Source: Bimuria novae-zelandiae CBS 107.79
Lineage: Eukaryota; Ascomycota; Dothideomycetes; Pleosporales; Didymosphaeriaceae
NCBI GenBank assembly: GCA_010015655.1
Contig: ML976709.1
Coordinates: 416,434-480,433, forward strand
Reading direction: 5' to 3'
Length of the DNA: 64,000 nucleotides
Part shown: positions 23,240 to 34,522 of the stretch, piece after piece
Layout of the letters: each line of letters opens with the position of its first letter
Numbering within the stretch: position 1 is the first letter of the stretch
Notes under the pieces: generated by a model
The model's database searches: none
Told to the model about the DNA's origin: nothing
Seen by the model: only the letters and a program-made list of their open reading frames with translations
Translations under genes and position numbers: made by a program

Positions 23240-25612
23240 CTAGTAATTGTATCGAGTTTGAGTCGTACGTCTGAGAGGTCGTCGATCCACGTCCCGGTCA
23301 CGTCGGCTCTCTACCTCGCGCTCCCTTCGACCCTGGCTGCTGCGTCCGCTCTTGACTGAGGCTTCTTCGGCGTCACGTCTGGCTGAGCCCGCGATCATCG
23401 AGTTCCTGTTGCCCCTCACACTGCCTCTCTCGCTCCGGTACTCAACATCTTCCCCGCGTTGACCGCCAATGACAATATCGGCCATGCCGTCTTCCGCGGG
23501 GTTGATTTGAAGGGTGCGACCTTCCATGTCACCATTGAAAGAGAGGCTGAGAGGGGCAGAGGCATCGACACGAAGGCGAATCTCACCATTGTTGCCGTTA
23601 GTAACCGTCGTTCGAGCAGACTGGCTAATGCGAGTCTTCTGGTCAGGGTCCGAAGCGACGCGTGACGCACGTTGCTTAGCAACCTTGTGAACTTGTTCAC
23701 TAATGGGCTCGTCGGTGCCGCGCACACCACGTTGATATGCTTCAACGTCATCCATGGCTTTAGCGGTTGCTGTTCCCTTCATATAATCGTCGTGCTTGAT
23801 GGATACATCGGGCCGTCGACGAGACGGGCGTTCGGTGACGATGATTTGGTCGTCGTCATTCTGGTAGACGGTTGAGCGTCGTCGTCGACGGCGCTCTTCT
23901 TGCTCGCGGCGATGATCTTCCTTCAGCTGCTCTTCATACGCCAGGCGTTCTTCTTCCTCAGAGTCATAATCGTCATCTTCATACTCTGGCTCATAGGCTC
24001 GCTCGTAGGCCTGATAGGACTGGCGCCGGCTAGTCTTGGGGTTCTCGACGATAAACTTGGCGCGAGGCGTGTCGTAAGCCGACTGAGTGACGCGTGCTGG
24101 TCTGGCAGCCGGGCGGCGGGTTGACAAGGACCGTGAAGGAGGAGCGGTGCTGACACGAGGGGCTCTGCTGTCCTTCTCCCGGTGACGCTCTGGCAACGTC
24201 TGCGATTGAGACACAGAAGGACGGCGTTCACGGCGGTCGTGACGATCGTGGCGATCTTGGCGATCGTTGTACACCTGAGTGGTTTTGGCGTGGCGCAGAA
24301 CTGGCCTCTGCTCCTTCTTGGACTTGCTCTTGAGCTTTGGCGGTGGCATGAGCTGCTTTGGTGGCGGGGCCATAGGGGCCACGGGCGCCTCCTCCTCGGA
24401 TGATGAGGATTCGTACTCATCCGAACTCTCCGAATCCTGATGCGGTGTATGCATTATCTGCTTCGCAGGAGGGAAGCGGTCCTGCCTGGCGCTCGGAGGG
24501 GCATTGCCGTAGCGTGCAGAAGGCAAAGGTTGCTCAGGTTTGTCGGCGTGGACCACCGGCGGACCGTACTGGCCAGACACGGGCCTGCGTGTCTGGAAGC
24601 TGCCAGAGTTACGAGCCGCAAGCGGTGGCCTCTGTTCATAGGGTGGCGATGTCTGGGACATGTGCTGGGCCATTGGGTGGCCGCCTTGGTAGAATTGAGA
24701 CGGAGGCGTTGCACCCATCATGCTGAAGGGCGTCATCTGAGGATGATGTTGGTGGTGTGGCATTGTGTAGTGAGCGGACATGGAGGGCGGAGGGCCGTAT
24801 TCCTGAGGCGGGCTAGGGTAGGGTGCGGACATGCCCTGCATATAGTAGTCTGGCGCAGGGTTTCCGTGGTAGCTCATGGGACGGCGGGCAGTCGACGAAG
24901 CTCGTGGGCGTGACTGGGCGGGCTGTACCATGGTAGTGCCCTGCATGTAGGGAGCAGGTTGCCGGTTATACGTTGGCGACGGCGGAGAGGTGTAGGCCTG
25001 AGAGGGATCCGAGCGTTGCGAGCGCACGTCGAAAGGGGGGTAGGAAATGTCGAGCCCTGAGTCCAGCGCAGTCGAATCTCGCCGGCCGCCACGTCGAGGT
25101 GGGGCTGCATTGGGCCCACACTTGGTGCAATTGGGGTCTCTACACTCTTCCGTCTGCGTAATGGTCGGTCTCCGAGTGACTGCTGGTCGTTTGGAGGCAC
25201 TCGAGTTGTTGCGCTGCAGCGGCTTGCGCGGGCTCTCGCTGCCCCGCCGGCGGTCCTCGACGACGGTCGGACGTCTCTTGGGAGGGGCTGGACTGGGCGG
25301 GCCCATGGAGGCAGCACTCGACGGAGCCGTCGAAGTTTGCGACATCTTCGCACTTGGGGCCGAATCAGCGCTGCTCATGGTCCCGGCGGTGTGGCTGGAA
25401 TACCCAGAGTCGCTCCGGAGGTCAATGGGAACCACCTTCTCCTTCTCTGCGAGCGGCTTGTCTGTCCCCAGGTCAGACGGATGCGAGCGTTTGGCGGCGA
25501 CATTGGCGGCAGGTGAGCGCCGGAACGTCTCGAGGACGGGGTACTCGCTCTGGTCCGACTCGTAGTCCTCGACCGTCGGATTGAGGTCGCGCTCGCTCGA
25601 CGAGGCGGCCAT
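23240..25612 (-). CDS. Large intrinsically disordered basic/acidic protein, function unknown
   Basis: Single-exon gene of 790 aa that I do not recognise. The N-terminal two thirds are rich in Ser, Pro, Gln, Tyr and Met and look disordered. Near residues 150-165 there is a small C-x4-C-x2-C cluster (ECRDPNCTKCGP). Around residues 530-600 is a strongly charged stretch (EDDDYDSEEEERLAYEEQLK followed by a run of Arg), probably a helix. Near residues 680-735 a more ordered-looking patch (GEIRLRVDASAPLSLSFNGD, MADIVIGGQRGEDVEY) could be the conserved core. The C-terminus is Arg-rich with many RRD/RRT motifs. There is no signal peptide or membrane segment. The start at 25612 is preceded by a trinucleotide repeat in the leader. 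A scaffold or RNA/cytoskeleton-binding role is possible but not shown. Confidence 0.8.
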   Translation of the reverse strand: MAASSSERDLNPTVEDYESDQSEYPVLETFRRSPAANVAAKRSHPSDLGTDKPLAEKEKVVPIDLRSDSGYSSHTAGTMSSADSAPSAKMSQTSTAPSSAASMGPPSPAPPKRRPTVVEDRRRGSESPRKPLQRNNSSASKRPAVTRRPTITQTEECRDPNCTKCGPNAAPPRRGGRRDSTALDSGLDISYPPFDVRSQRSDPSQAYTSPPSPTYNRQPAPYMQGTTMVQPAQSRPRASSTARRPMSYHGNPAPDYYMQGMSAPYPSPPQEYGPPPSMSAHYTMPHHQHHPQMTPFSMMGATPPSQFYQGGHPMAQHMSQTSPPYEQRPPLAARNSGSFQTRRPVSGQYGPPVVHADKPEQPLPSARYGNAPPSARQDRFPPAKQIMHTPHQDSESSDEYESSSSEEEAPVAPMAPPPKQLMPPPKLKSKSKKEQRPVLRHAKTTQVYNDRQDRHDRHDRRERRPSVSQSQTLPERHREKDSRAPRVSTAPPSRSLSTRRPAARPARVTQSAYDTPRAKFIVENPKTSRRQSYQAYERAYEPEYEDDDYDSEEEERLAYEEQLKEDHRREQEERRRRRRSTVYQNDDDQIIVTERPSRRRPDVSIKHDDYMKGTATAKAMDDVEAYQRGVRGTDEPISEQVHKVAKQRASRVASDPDQKTRISQSARTTVTNGNNGEIRLRVDASAPLSLSFNGDMEGRTLQINPAEDGMADIVIGGQRGEDVEYRSERGSVRGNRNSMIAGSARRDAEEASVKSGRSSQGRREREVESRRDRDVDRRPLRRTTQTRYNY

Positions 25613-25651
25613 GGCGACGCGGTGGTGTCGCTGACGGCGTCGGGCTGACGC

Positions 25652-25709
25652 AGTGGTGGTGGTGGTGGTGGTGGTGGTGGCAGTGGTGATGGTGGTGGTG
25701 GTGGTGGTG
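25652..25709. repeat. GTG/CAC trinucleotide microsatellite
   Basis: Nearly pure GTG repeats on the plus strand with two interruptions (CAGTGGTGATG). It lies 40-100 bp upstream of the start codon of the minus-strand disordered-protein gene, so it probably falls in its promoter or 5' leader. One minus-strand frame would read poly-histidine, but it has no ATG. Confidence 0.9.
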
Positions 25710-25712
25710 CTT

Positions 25713-27925
25713 CTGCTGATGTTTGAGGCAGGCGCGCGCGCCCAAGGCTGGGACCGCTCGATATCTATCGACTACGGATAAAGTGCGCCCGGCCGATCAC
25801 TCAGTCACGGGGTCTCAGGTGCGGATAGAGAAGTAGATGCAGCAGTGGGGACGATCGACTCATAGCAGGTAGGATAAGAATGTCGGAGGGTGGGCGGGGG
25901 CAGGCAACAACAGTGTGGTGCGCGCTGGGGTCGGCGGGGTGAGGGAAGAATGGAGGGAGGGAGAGGCAGGGCGTCTGCAAAAATTGCTCAGGCTGGAAAT
26001 GACGACGCCGGACTGCGAGAGAGGGCACACAGGCGGGCCGCCGAACGTACGGAATTTTTCAGTACGGAGGCATTGGGCTGAGAGACCGGGGTGTGCATGA
26101 ATCTAGTTGTACTCTAACTGGAGAGGCTAGCAGGCGTTGGGCACCACGATGCAGTCAGCCAGCGCGCGAACGAGCGGCCGGAAAGATGGTTCACTGCTGG
26201 GCTCTACTCTGTTCTCTGCTTCGAGTGCGCTCACTAGTCTTGCCCGTCACGCGTCTCTTTGCTGCTGAGGTGTGTGGCCATATGGGTAACTCCACCACCC
26301 GCGGACGAGTGGCAGCCTGGAAACGTGGGCAATATGGAAGCCCATAGTGCCAGAGTAATTGCCCCGACGGGCGGCACACGACGTGCAAAAGCCCATAGTA
26401 AGCCCTCCTGCTGCGATGGACGTGGGTCATCCATCCTCTGGTGTGCGCGCAGCAGTGCAGCTCCCTGGACGCGATCTGGCTCGTAGGCGCGACTCATCGT
26501 GATGTGCGTAATATTCGTCTGCCGCCTCCATTGGCTCCCCCGCGGTTGTTTTGCAGGCGGGATGCAGGCCATTCCAGTCGCCCAGGGCCGCCTCGGATGG
26601 AGGGGGGCTCGACCTTCTGTATGGCTTTCGAAGACGCCTGCGCTTCGCCCGCTCACCCCTCGACGAACCTGAAACCTCTGCGAGCTGTTCCGGGTCTGCC
26701 CGCAGCAAACACATCCAGCCAGACATTATCTTCACCGCCTCTTGCAACGTCTCCTGCTGGATGCCCGCGTACACTAAAGCGATGGAGCTAAATTAAGAGA
26801 CGACGGCAGCTAGCCTGAAGCGACGAGGTGTTGTTTTCGCTGTCCGGCTTAGCTCATCGCCCCGCAACAACAACAACACCACCACCAACGACAGCAGTTC
26901 GCCCATCGTGGGCTAATTCGCTTCTCGCAGGCCTTTCTTCTATGCGTCCCGCGTGCCTTGGGATGCCAAAAGACTCACACATGCAGGCTGGCGTGGACTG
27001 CTCCTTCCACGTCAATGTCGCCGCACGTGCTGCATGAAGCAGGAACGACCGGCCGCACGGTTGCCCATTTGACAGCTCACCTCTCGCCTCTTAATCTCGC
27101 GGATCTCGTTGGCGAGAAATCTGCTTTTGCCACCCAGCGGCACCGAATCTCGATTAGACACAGCATGCGACTCTACACGTGGTCTTACTGGACCCCCCGC
27201 TCCACAATTCACCAACCTCCACCGTCGTCGCTTCGCTAGCGGGCCTACGTCTGCCTGTAATCCAACGATATATAGACACCTGTATCCTGTGTAACCCGCC
27301 TCGCCTCCGACTCTCTTCGTTAGCCCTCTCAACCTCCGGTGAGATCCCAGTCCGCGTTTTATTTGCGGACTCCCAAAAAAGTAATACTGGTGGCGATCTG
27401 TAACGTCGTGAGGCGCATAGCCCATTCTTGGGCCTACGACACTCGCGGGAAGCCTTATCGTGGGCGCTGGATATGGTGCTCTACAAACAGCAGAACTGCA
27501 GTGCCTTGTGCCGGACAATAAGGTTCGAAGAGGCGCAGAGTGTGCAGCACTGAAAGCAGTTCCGCTTCCGCTTCAGGCGACGGGCGTCTTCGAAGTTTCC
27601 GGCTTTTATCGTCACTTCCCACTTTCGCAGAGCATGACAGCTTGGTGCGAATGCGGTGCCACCATTAACACAGATAGGCGTTCTTCGGTGCAATAGCACT
27701 TCTATGGCCAGGAGCTCTCGGCCAGTGTCTCCACGGACGCTATCCGTACTCGCATTACGTCGTCATCTTGCACTACCGGTGCTGCTCTGACGTGATTTTG
27801 GAAGGTGAATTCAACTACAGATCTTCAGTCCCTAAAGCACGTACTACCCGAGCCTTTCATCGGTCTGCGTTGCAAGATTCAAATCCAAAGTCGGACCAGT
27901 AACCCGCTTCTCTCACTCACATTGC
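25713..27925. other. 2.2-kb intergenic region, no supported gene
   Basis: GC-rich to mixed sequence. Several open frames of 60-170 codons exist on both strands (for example 27012-27518 minus, 26234-26656 minus). They lack recognisable domains, plausible spliced extension or signal sequences. I treat them as chance frames. Confidence 0.5.
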
Positions 27926-28265
27926 ATGACGAGGCTCAACATCTTACTCCTAGCGTCTGGCGTCGTGATCGCCCTGGATGAGAAGGACTTGCGGAAGATG
28001 CCGTTGGGCACTGACGAGCGATCAAGGGTAGCCGCTTTTCCTGTGCCATCATTTAGACCCGGCGTGTTCCAAACAACAGCCGGTCATTTCCAACCCTTGG
28101 GCAGAAGAGATCCATGGCTTAAGCCACGATCATGGATTTCCGCCGCCTTGCGATATCGGTAGCTCGTACAACAACGGCGTTATGACTTGCTTTTGCAATG
28201 CATGGCGATTGGAAGTCCATGTCGAAAACGACGACTTTCCCTTTCAGGAATGCAGTCTTTCTTAA
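27926..28265 (+). CDS. Candidate small secreted cysteine-containing protein
   Basis: Not recognised; the model is my inference. Exon 1 (27926-28027) starts MTRLNILLLASGVVIALDEK, a good signal-peptide pattern with a hydrophobic core and Ala before a charged mature start. A 52-bp intron (28028-28079, GT..AG, weak donor and no clear branch site) would join in frame to exon 2 (28080-28265). Exon 2 encodes a segment with four cysteines (PPPCDIG, MTCFCNAW, FQECS) and stops at 28265, giving 95 aa in total. The unspliced frame runs instead to 28162 and has no cysteines. A single-base frameshift is an alternative to the intron, because the exon 2 frame stays open upstream and gains a fifth cysteine near 28066. 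It resembles small secreted proteins often considered effectors, but there is no homology evidence. Confidence 0.42.
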
Positions 28266-30542
28266 AGCGGATCCCGTGGTGGCACTAAATGGATCAGCCG
28301 GACCATCTGGGGGCGTTCAATCAAGGCGGTACCCTCGATCCGCTCCAGTCCGATCAAGCGAGGTCTGTGAACTGGAAGTCCAATCTCACGTGACTGGAAA
28401 TTTACCTAGGTAGGTAAGGTACTCTCACAGCAGCCCCGCCAACGATGTCACGAACGGGTGGGTCCCCTGCGCAGTGTCTTCAACATTCACGTCTATCTTT
28501 TCACCTCCGCCATCCCATCCCTACCCCGCCACACTACACAGTCTTTGAATTTGCGTTTAATACACCGTATCAGCGGCGATCCTTACTTCCTTTCCTCTAC
28601 AGCCACAGTCCCGTGCCAACACAACCATCTCTGACTCATTTCTTGTTTTCTCTACAACCCTACATTAAACGGCGCCCGTCGCTGCCCGAATCGCCATTGG
28701 GTTCCAAAAGCATGGGATGAGGCTCCGTCGCTGCCCAGCGGGATCCACCCTAGTGCGTGATGTGCGCTGCACTCAGCCCAACGCAGACCCACTCTGGCGC
28801 CTATTTCGGGCACACTCCCACCTCAACACCAAAAATGTCTGCCAACCACCACGTCGCACCGTCAACCACATGAATAGCTACTCTATTTGTCTCGGATACG
28901 GTCATTCGAATTACAAGCCTGATCTACCGCGATGTCGGCATGTGCATGCGCGGCCGGTAATTGAAAAGGCCGGTCGCCTGACGGACTCTTTGAGATTGTA
29001 GCAAATGTTCGAAATCCATGATGCGTATTCGTGAGCACGCGGCTTTCGGTTGAGACGCAGGGTGCGCGTTTTTAAATTCCCGAAGTCTGGGTTTCGTGAT
29101 GGGTGCAGTACAGGAGGACTAACTATGGAGCAGTCGGTTAGTGCTACAGGAGGGCTGCATGAGTAAGGTCTAAGCGTGTTCAAGGTCTATGAAATAGCTA
29201 GCTGTAGGGCTCCGGCGGTCTGGCGATGGGGCTTTCCGGATGGGAGTTGGGGTGTTGGAGAGGCTCGCTCCGATGGAGCTACACGTGACTGAACAAACAC
29301 CTGAGCACCAAGGTCTCCCTAGCGTACACTCTTCTCATGTCATTGTTCGTCCATAGCTTTGGCCTTCGCAGCTTCACTAACCCTATTATAGCGCAGTGCA
29401 CAAAGCCAGTTGGTATCGAAATGTTCTTTTCATTTTGACCGACGCGAACTATCTCCGGGTCGTAGAGACCTTACAAGACGGCAAGGTTAACGGGGAGTAG
29501 TATACTGCGACGTGCACGACTGGAGTTATGCTCTAGCCACTTGGAGATGAGCAAACTTACAGTATACTATAGGTATTGTGGCTACCTATTAATGGTGCAT
29601 GTCAGTTTCATGCTTCCCAGTTTGTCTCAGATATACATACACCAAGACCTCCCGCGCATCCTGATTACTAAGTCCATAACTGTTAAGCAATGACCCATAC
29701 TTTGCCGAAGCAGTTTCAGATCTACCGTGTGTTGGCAGACGTACGCTGACCTAATCTTCGACTTTTATAGTTGGGGGATTGCAACGCCTCTTTTTACTTT
29801 GAGGTTAAAACTTCTCATGGGCTAGTGGGAGGTTATTTCTGCGCTCCAAACTTTACTCCTGGAGCTGATACTACATAAACACAACATATCATGCACGCGT
29901 CTCGAATTTCGCAACGTTTACCGAATTCAAGAGTTCGTTGATCTGAAATCATCCAATCAAAAGAAGCGGGCGTAGGTTTTAACTAATAAAGTTTTAGCCC
30001 TCGCATTGATGGGGGCCAAACACCAATATAGAATCCCGAAGCGAAAACCGCCCATTGACAAATTCGCATTCGCCTGGTATCAAGCATAAGTAAAAACGCT
30101 GAAGGCTCAAGACGCTCCCATATCTAAAGCTTTCAATAATGAGTCAGAAAGACTCCTGTAGGAGATTGCCCGACGCGCATGTAACACCGCAGCTCGCTGA
30201 AAAATCTACGATGCGCCGGAAAAAGCTAGCGCACGTCGCATCCTGATGCGCGACGGATTTCCCCCCTGGTACGCCCGGCACTTTTCCAGTAAGGTGACTT
30301 CGGGACGAAAGCACAGCCTTTCCGCCCTGCCACCACGGCCCCCAATACCAAGTCCACCATCGCTTGGCATCAATAATCCTTCCCTCTGAACCCGCCTGCG
30401 TTCGTCCCCTCGTTTTCTCTCGCGCGACTCCGTACAACTTCTGCACGCAGAAGCAGACTGCCGCATAGTGTCACAAGTCCCTCATCGTACTATGCCCTTT
30501 CCTTTCACTGTTCAAGACATACCAGTCTCGACGTAATTCAAA
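28266..30542. other. 2.3-kb intergenic region, no supported gene
   Basis: Mixed composition, more AT-rich from about 29.3 to 30.1 kb. Short open frames on both strands have no recognisable content. The last 150 bp are pyrimidine-rich and probably the promoter or leader of the downstream membrane-protein gene. Confidence 0.5.
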
Positions 30543-31729
30543 ATGTCAAACGAAGACGCCACGGCGACGGCGCCTACCACGTCCATGATCACAGAACCCG
30601 CCTCAATCCGAGAGTACAATCGCGGACCCATCACAAAATATTACGAACCTCCATCGTCATGTGCGGCCACTATGTCGTTCGATGGGAATATGTACTACGG
30701 TTGGGGGGACGCCGGCATCTTAGACACGGCCTGTTACCCAATGGGCACGCTGAAAAAAGAAGAGATCGAGCCCGCGAGCACGTGGGACCTGTATTACTAC
30801 AGCCCAGCCGTGTGCCCGGGGGGGTGGGATACCATCACGAAGTTTACGTCTGGAGTGGGGGGTGTGGATACTTTGACGTCGATAGCGTTGGGACCTGGGA
30901 CGAGCGCGGCGTTGTGCTGTCCTTCGTAAGTCTACATTTATTTTACATTGCAGGAGTTTGGAGCTTGCATATTGGGGAGGGCGTGAAGCTGAGTAGTGGG
31001 ATGCGTAGAACTGACTGAGATGTTTACAGAGACTACGTGTACCACACGTTCGGGCACGTATGTACGTCTATGATTACCCAAGGGCAGAGTTTAAACTACG
31101 TGATCCCGTCGACCGACATCGGCGGCACACTGCACATCGGCAACGTAACGACCAGTAAGAGCTCCCTCCCCTACGCCTTCCTCTCACGTGCAAATTAAAA
31201 CACTACCGTCTTGCGTAGACGAACCTGCTTACTCACCATGTGCACAGGCATATACCCCAGCGCCTCACACGCCTTCGCAAACGGTGTGATAGTAATGTGG
31301 CAATCCACCGACGTTCCCCTCCTCCGCGCCGCAACCATAAACCCCAACCCCTCCACCACCGCGCCCTCCGGCCCTCCCACCGCCCTCCCATCAGCCTCAA
31401 ACCCAACCCCCACCGCCCCAACCAACACTTCCAGCCCCGCTCCCACCGCCTCCGCACAAGGCCTCACCACCGCCGCGAAAATCGGCATCGGCGTGAGCAT
31501 CCCGCTCGCGCTCCTCCTCGGTCTCGCATTCGGATGGTTCCTCTTCCGACGCCGGCGCCCTCCGCCTGCGTACGTCGAGTCTAGCGGCAACCGGCTGGAG
31601 AAGTACGCGCATGTGGTGCCGGTGCACGAGGCGTATAGTGAGCCGGCGGAGATTGGAGGGAATGATAATCGGGGAGGGAAGGGGAGCGTGAGGATGGAGC
31701 AGGAGCATCAGAGGCATGAGTTGCAGTAA
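30543..31729 (+). CDS. Single-pass membrane protein with Ser/Thr/Pro-rich stalk, function unknown
   Basis: Three exons: 30543-30925, 31030-31154 and 31248-31729, with introns of 104 and 93 bp, encoding 329 aa. The N-terminal about 190 residues contain spaced cysteines (SSCAATMSF, DTACYP, AVCPGGWDT, ALCCPS, GHVCTS) and look extracellular. A Ser/Thr/Pro/Ala stalk follows and then one membrane helix (IGIGVSIPLALLLGLAFGWF) with the stop-transfer cluster RRRR. The cytoplasmic tail of about 60 aa is hydrophilic. This layout is common in fungal cell-wall sensor-like and other surface proteins. No N-terminal signal peptide is visible from the ATG at 30543, so either the membrane helix acts as the targeting signal or an upstream exon is missed. 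No family name is justified. Confidence 0.75.
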
Positions 31730-32442
31730 GATATGCCGCGAGCGGGAGGCGGTTTTCGTTTTCGTGTGTGTCTTTTGAGCGTGTATACCCCCCCTTTTTA
31801 ATAGATTATTTGGTTTAATTTGGGGAGTTGGGGTGGGGTAGATGGGGGTAGATGGACCGGGCTGAGATGGCTTGTAAAGAGGAGATTATATTGGGAGGGA
31901 GGTTGTCAAGGGGGTGAGTGAAAAATCGATGGATAGCGGCGTGCTCGTTGTCATTTTGAGCCCGCAAGACGCGTCGCAAAGGTGATGCCAGGGCAGGCTG
32001 CCTCTGTGCGTACTGCGAAAGGGAAATGCCCTGGATGCCGACTCACCAACTTCTTAACACAAGAGACTGAGGTTGGTAGTTACTAAATGTCTATTCGCAG
32101 TCTGGCCCAATACGAGATTTGATGACGTAGGAGAAGCGGAGAATGTTAATAACGAGCGAGATATTCGTCGCCAATAATATTCGTTGTGAAGATGCTAAGA
32201 AATGATTGAAAATATTTTGTGTTTATCCAGATAAGAGGGAAACATGAATAGTGCTTACAGAGACCACATACCTATGGTGCTCTCTAGACCTCTTCAGCCT
32301 TCTGCACGCGTAGTTTGTTGCAGGGAGACATGGAACTTTCACACCCACATGTTTGTACATCTAGGTATATGTCGAACCAGCGTGGTTAGAGCTCGTAACA
32401 CCTCGTGGGATGACGGCTGCAAGCGAACGCTAGCCGCACGTG
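31730..32442. other. Intergenic region before transposon, no gene seen
   Basis: About 0.7 kb with falling GC content. No convincing coding or RNA content. It ends at the TA target site of the pogo-like element. Confidence 0.5.
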
Positions 32443-32444
32443 TA

Positions 32445-32486
32445 CCGTGCCCGACGGGCTCGTGCACCGCGCGGGCTCGTGCACCA
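32445..32486 (+). repeat. 5' terminal inverted repeat of the pogo-like element
   Basis: Begins CCGTGCCCGACGGGCTCG and is the exact reverse complement of 34523-34564. It contains a tandem pair of GGGCTCGTGCACC at 32456-32468 and 32473-32485, spaced 17 bp apart. These are possible transposase binding sites. Confidence 0.95.
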
Positions 32487-32539
32487 CCCCACCAAACAAC
32501 GCGTCCATCTCGACTTTTTCAACACGCGATAACTACACC

Positions 32540-34411
32540 ACCATAGCACTAATTAACAAGGCGATTACAGATTTAGAATCGCGTAAAACTAGCGATAATT
32601 TCAGCATCCAGGGTATCGCGAAAAAATATGGTGTATCGCATTCAACACTTAGCCAAAGGTAGAACCACCAGACAGGCCCTCGGGCAGCCGGGTACGCCGC
32701 GCAACAACTACTCAGCCCACAACAAGAGGAGGGACTCGTGGAGTATATTAGAGGGCTTACGGCTCGTGGGCTACCTCCTACGAGAGCTATGATTCAAAAT
32801 TTCGCGTCTAATATATTAAAAAAGCATGTTAGAGAGGGCTAGGTTTCGCGTTTTATTAACCACAACCACGACTATCTTATCTCTAAATAGAGCGCTAGCA
32901 TGGACGTTATACGCTACTAGGCTAACTTATAACGTAAGTATAAGTTATACTTTAACCTCTTGCATTATAAGATCGTTTAGTATAAGGTAGAGCCTTGTAA
33001 TACCTACAATATAGATAAAAAGGGCTTTATAATTAGTATTACAGGACGCTTAAAACGGGTGTTTAGTTAGCTTTAATAAGAGGAAAAGAAGGTCTAAATA
33101 GCGCTTTAAGATAGCTCTCGAGAGTAAGTAATAGTTATAGTAACTATTAAAGTAGATAGGAGTGTTTTATCGCCAGCCCTTATATACTTATTAGCTAACT
33201 GCACACTTCAAGCCTTATAAGTAGCTTAAATTAAAGCAGGAAAGTATAGTGTGTTTATAAGCTCCTCACTAACAGGATAGATAAATAATAATATTAGATT
33301 AGCCTAGTTAGAGCAGGTTTTCGACCGCGAAACAAAGTAAAAAGCACGCCTTAGCTAAGCTTAGCGCCTCCTTATACTTAATAGCCACGGCAGCCACCTC
33401 TTAATAGACTTTATCGAATACTGCGAGGCTCATAAAATACTACTAGCTATGTTTCCCCTTTACTTAACTTATACACTACAGCCTCTTAATATAGTTTGCT
33501 TTAAACCTCTTAGTAGTAACTACTCTACTAAGCTTACTAATTACTTTTTTAAAACGTAAGGGTTGCTAGCTATCTAAAAGGGAGACTTCTTCTCGCTGTT
33601 CTAGGGTGCTTAGGAGTCTATATTTACAACAAAACTCGTCCTTAAGGCGTTTAAAGCCACCGGTATAGCCCCTATAAAGGCTGACGTTGTACTTGAGCGT
33701 TTCCGCAAACAGGACAACAATAAGAGTGAGGCACGGCTCTCAGCCCTTTTGCCTGAGGACTGGAGGCAGATAGAGCGTCTCATACGTGCTGCAGTGAAGG
33801 ATACCTCGGCGGAGACCTCGCAGAAGCTCTCCCAAACGCTACACCAACTTTAGGTTCAAAACGAGCTACTACACCATGAGAACAGCGGCCTAAGGGATGC
33901 TCTTACTGCTAAGAAGCAGCGTAAGAACGCTGGCAAGCCTCTCGATTTGCAGCGCGAGGAGGAGTACCACGGTGGTGCTACTTTCTAGTCGCCCTCCAAG
34001 TTCGAGCGAGCACGTGAGCGTGAGGCAGAAAAGCAACACCAAGAGGAGCAGGAGAGACTAGCAAAGTTAAACAGAAAGGAGCTTCAAGCTGCTGCCAAGC
34101 TCCTCAAGGAGCAAGAGAAGGAGGAGCGTCGTGTGGCGAGAGAGAGAGCCAAGGAGGTGCGAGATCAGATGAAGGCCGAACAGGTGGCTGCCCGGGATGC
34201 CAGAAAAGCTGCTCAAAACACTAGGCAGGCCTCTACAATTACCCAAAGAGGCAAGCGCAAAGCTTCAAAAGCACCTCCAGCAAAGCGCAAGCCAAAACGA
34301 GCCAAGGGCGGTGCTGCAGCTCATCCGTCGTCCCCAGAAGCTGCACCAGCACCTCCACCTAAAGTTAGCTCTCGCGGTCGCGCAATCACTCTCTCGCGAA
34401 AACTTAGATAG
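32540..34411 (+). pseudogene. Degenerate pogo/Fot-type transposase
   Basis: Reading plus-strand frames gives an N-terminal Psq/CENP-B-like helix-turn-helix (about 32540-32660), then a stop and recognisable DNA-binding-domain sequence (EYIRGLTARGLPPTRAMI) to about 32840. The DDE catalytic core (32.85-33.62 kb) is destroyed by AT-shifting mutation; only traces of the HGSH..DF motif near 33390 and the PPHLTY..LQPLN-like region remain. The C-terminus (33640-34411) is readable again: FKATGIAPIKADVVLERF, then a long charged coiled-coil and a Lys/Ala/Pro tail ending SRKLR. Several stops sit where CAG codons are expected. Confidence 0.88.
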
Positions 34412-34522
34412 TATAACTTGTTTGTACGCCTCTACAGAGTAATTACAACAAAAAATCTCGCGATAATCGCTTTTGTAGCGCCCACAATAACCTCATCTTT
34501 GTGGTGGTGAGCATGTTGGTGT

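Noticed and set aside
25473..25745. Minus-strand frame with a long poly-histidine run
   Set aside because: It is the translation of the CAC microsatellite, has no ATG start and runs out of frame into the disordered-protein gene.
27012..27518. Minus-strand open frame of about 168 codons
   Set aside because: No domain, no plausible splice partner and composition typical of a chance frame; no better evidence than competing frames on the plus strand.
27840..27900. GATTCAAATCC resembling a tRNA B box
   Set aside because: No matching stems or A box around it; no tRNA fold could be drawn.
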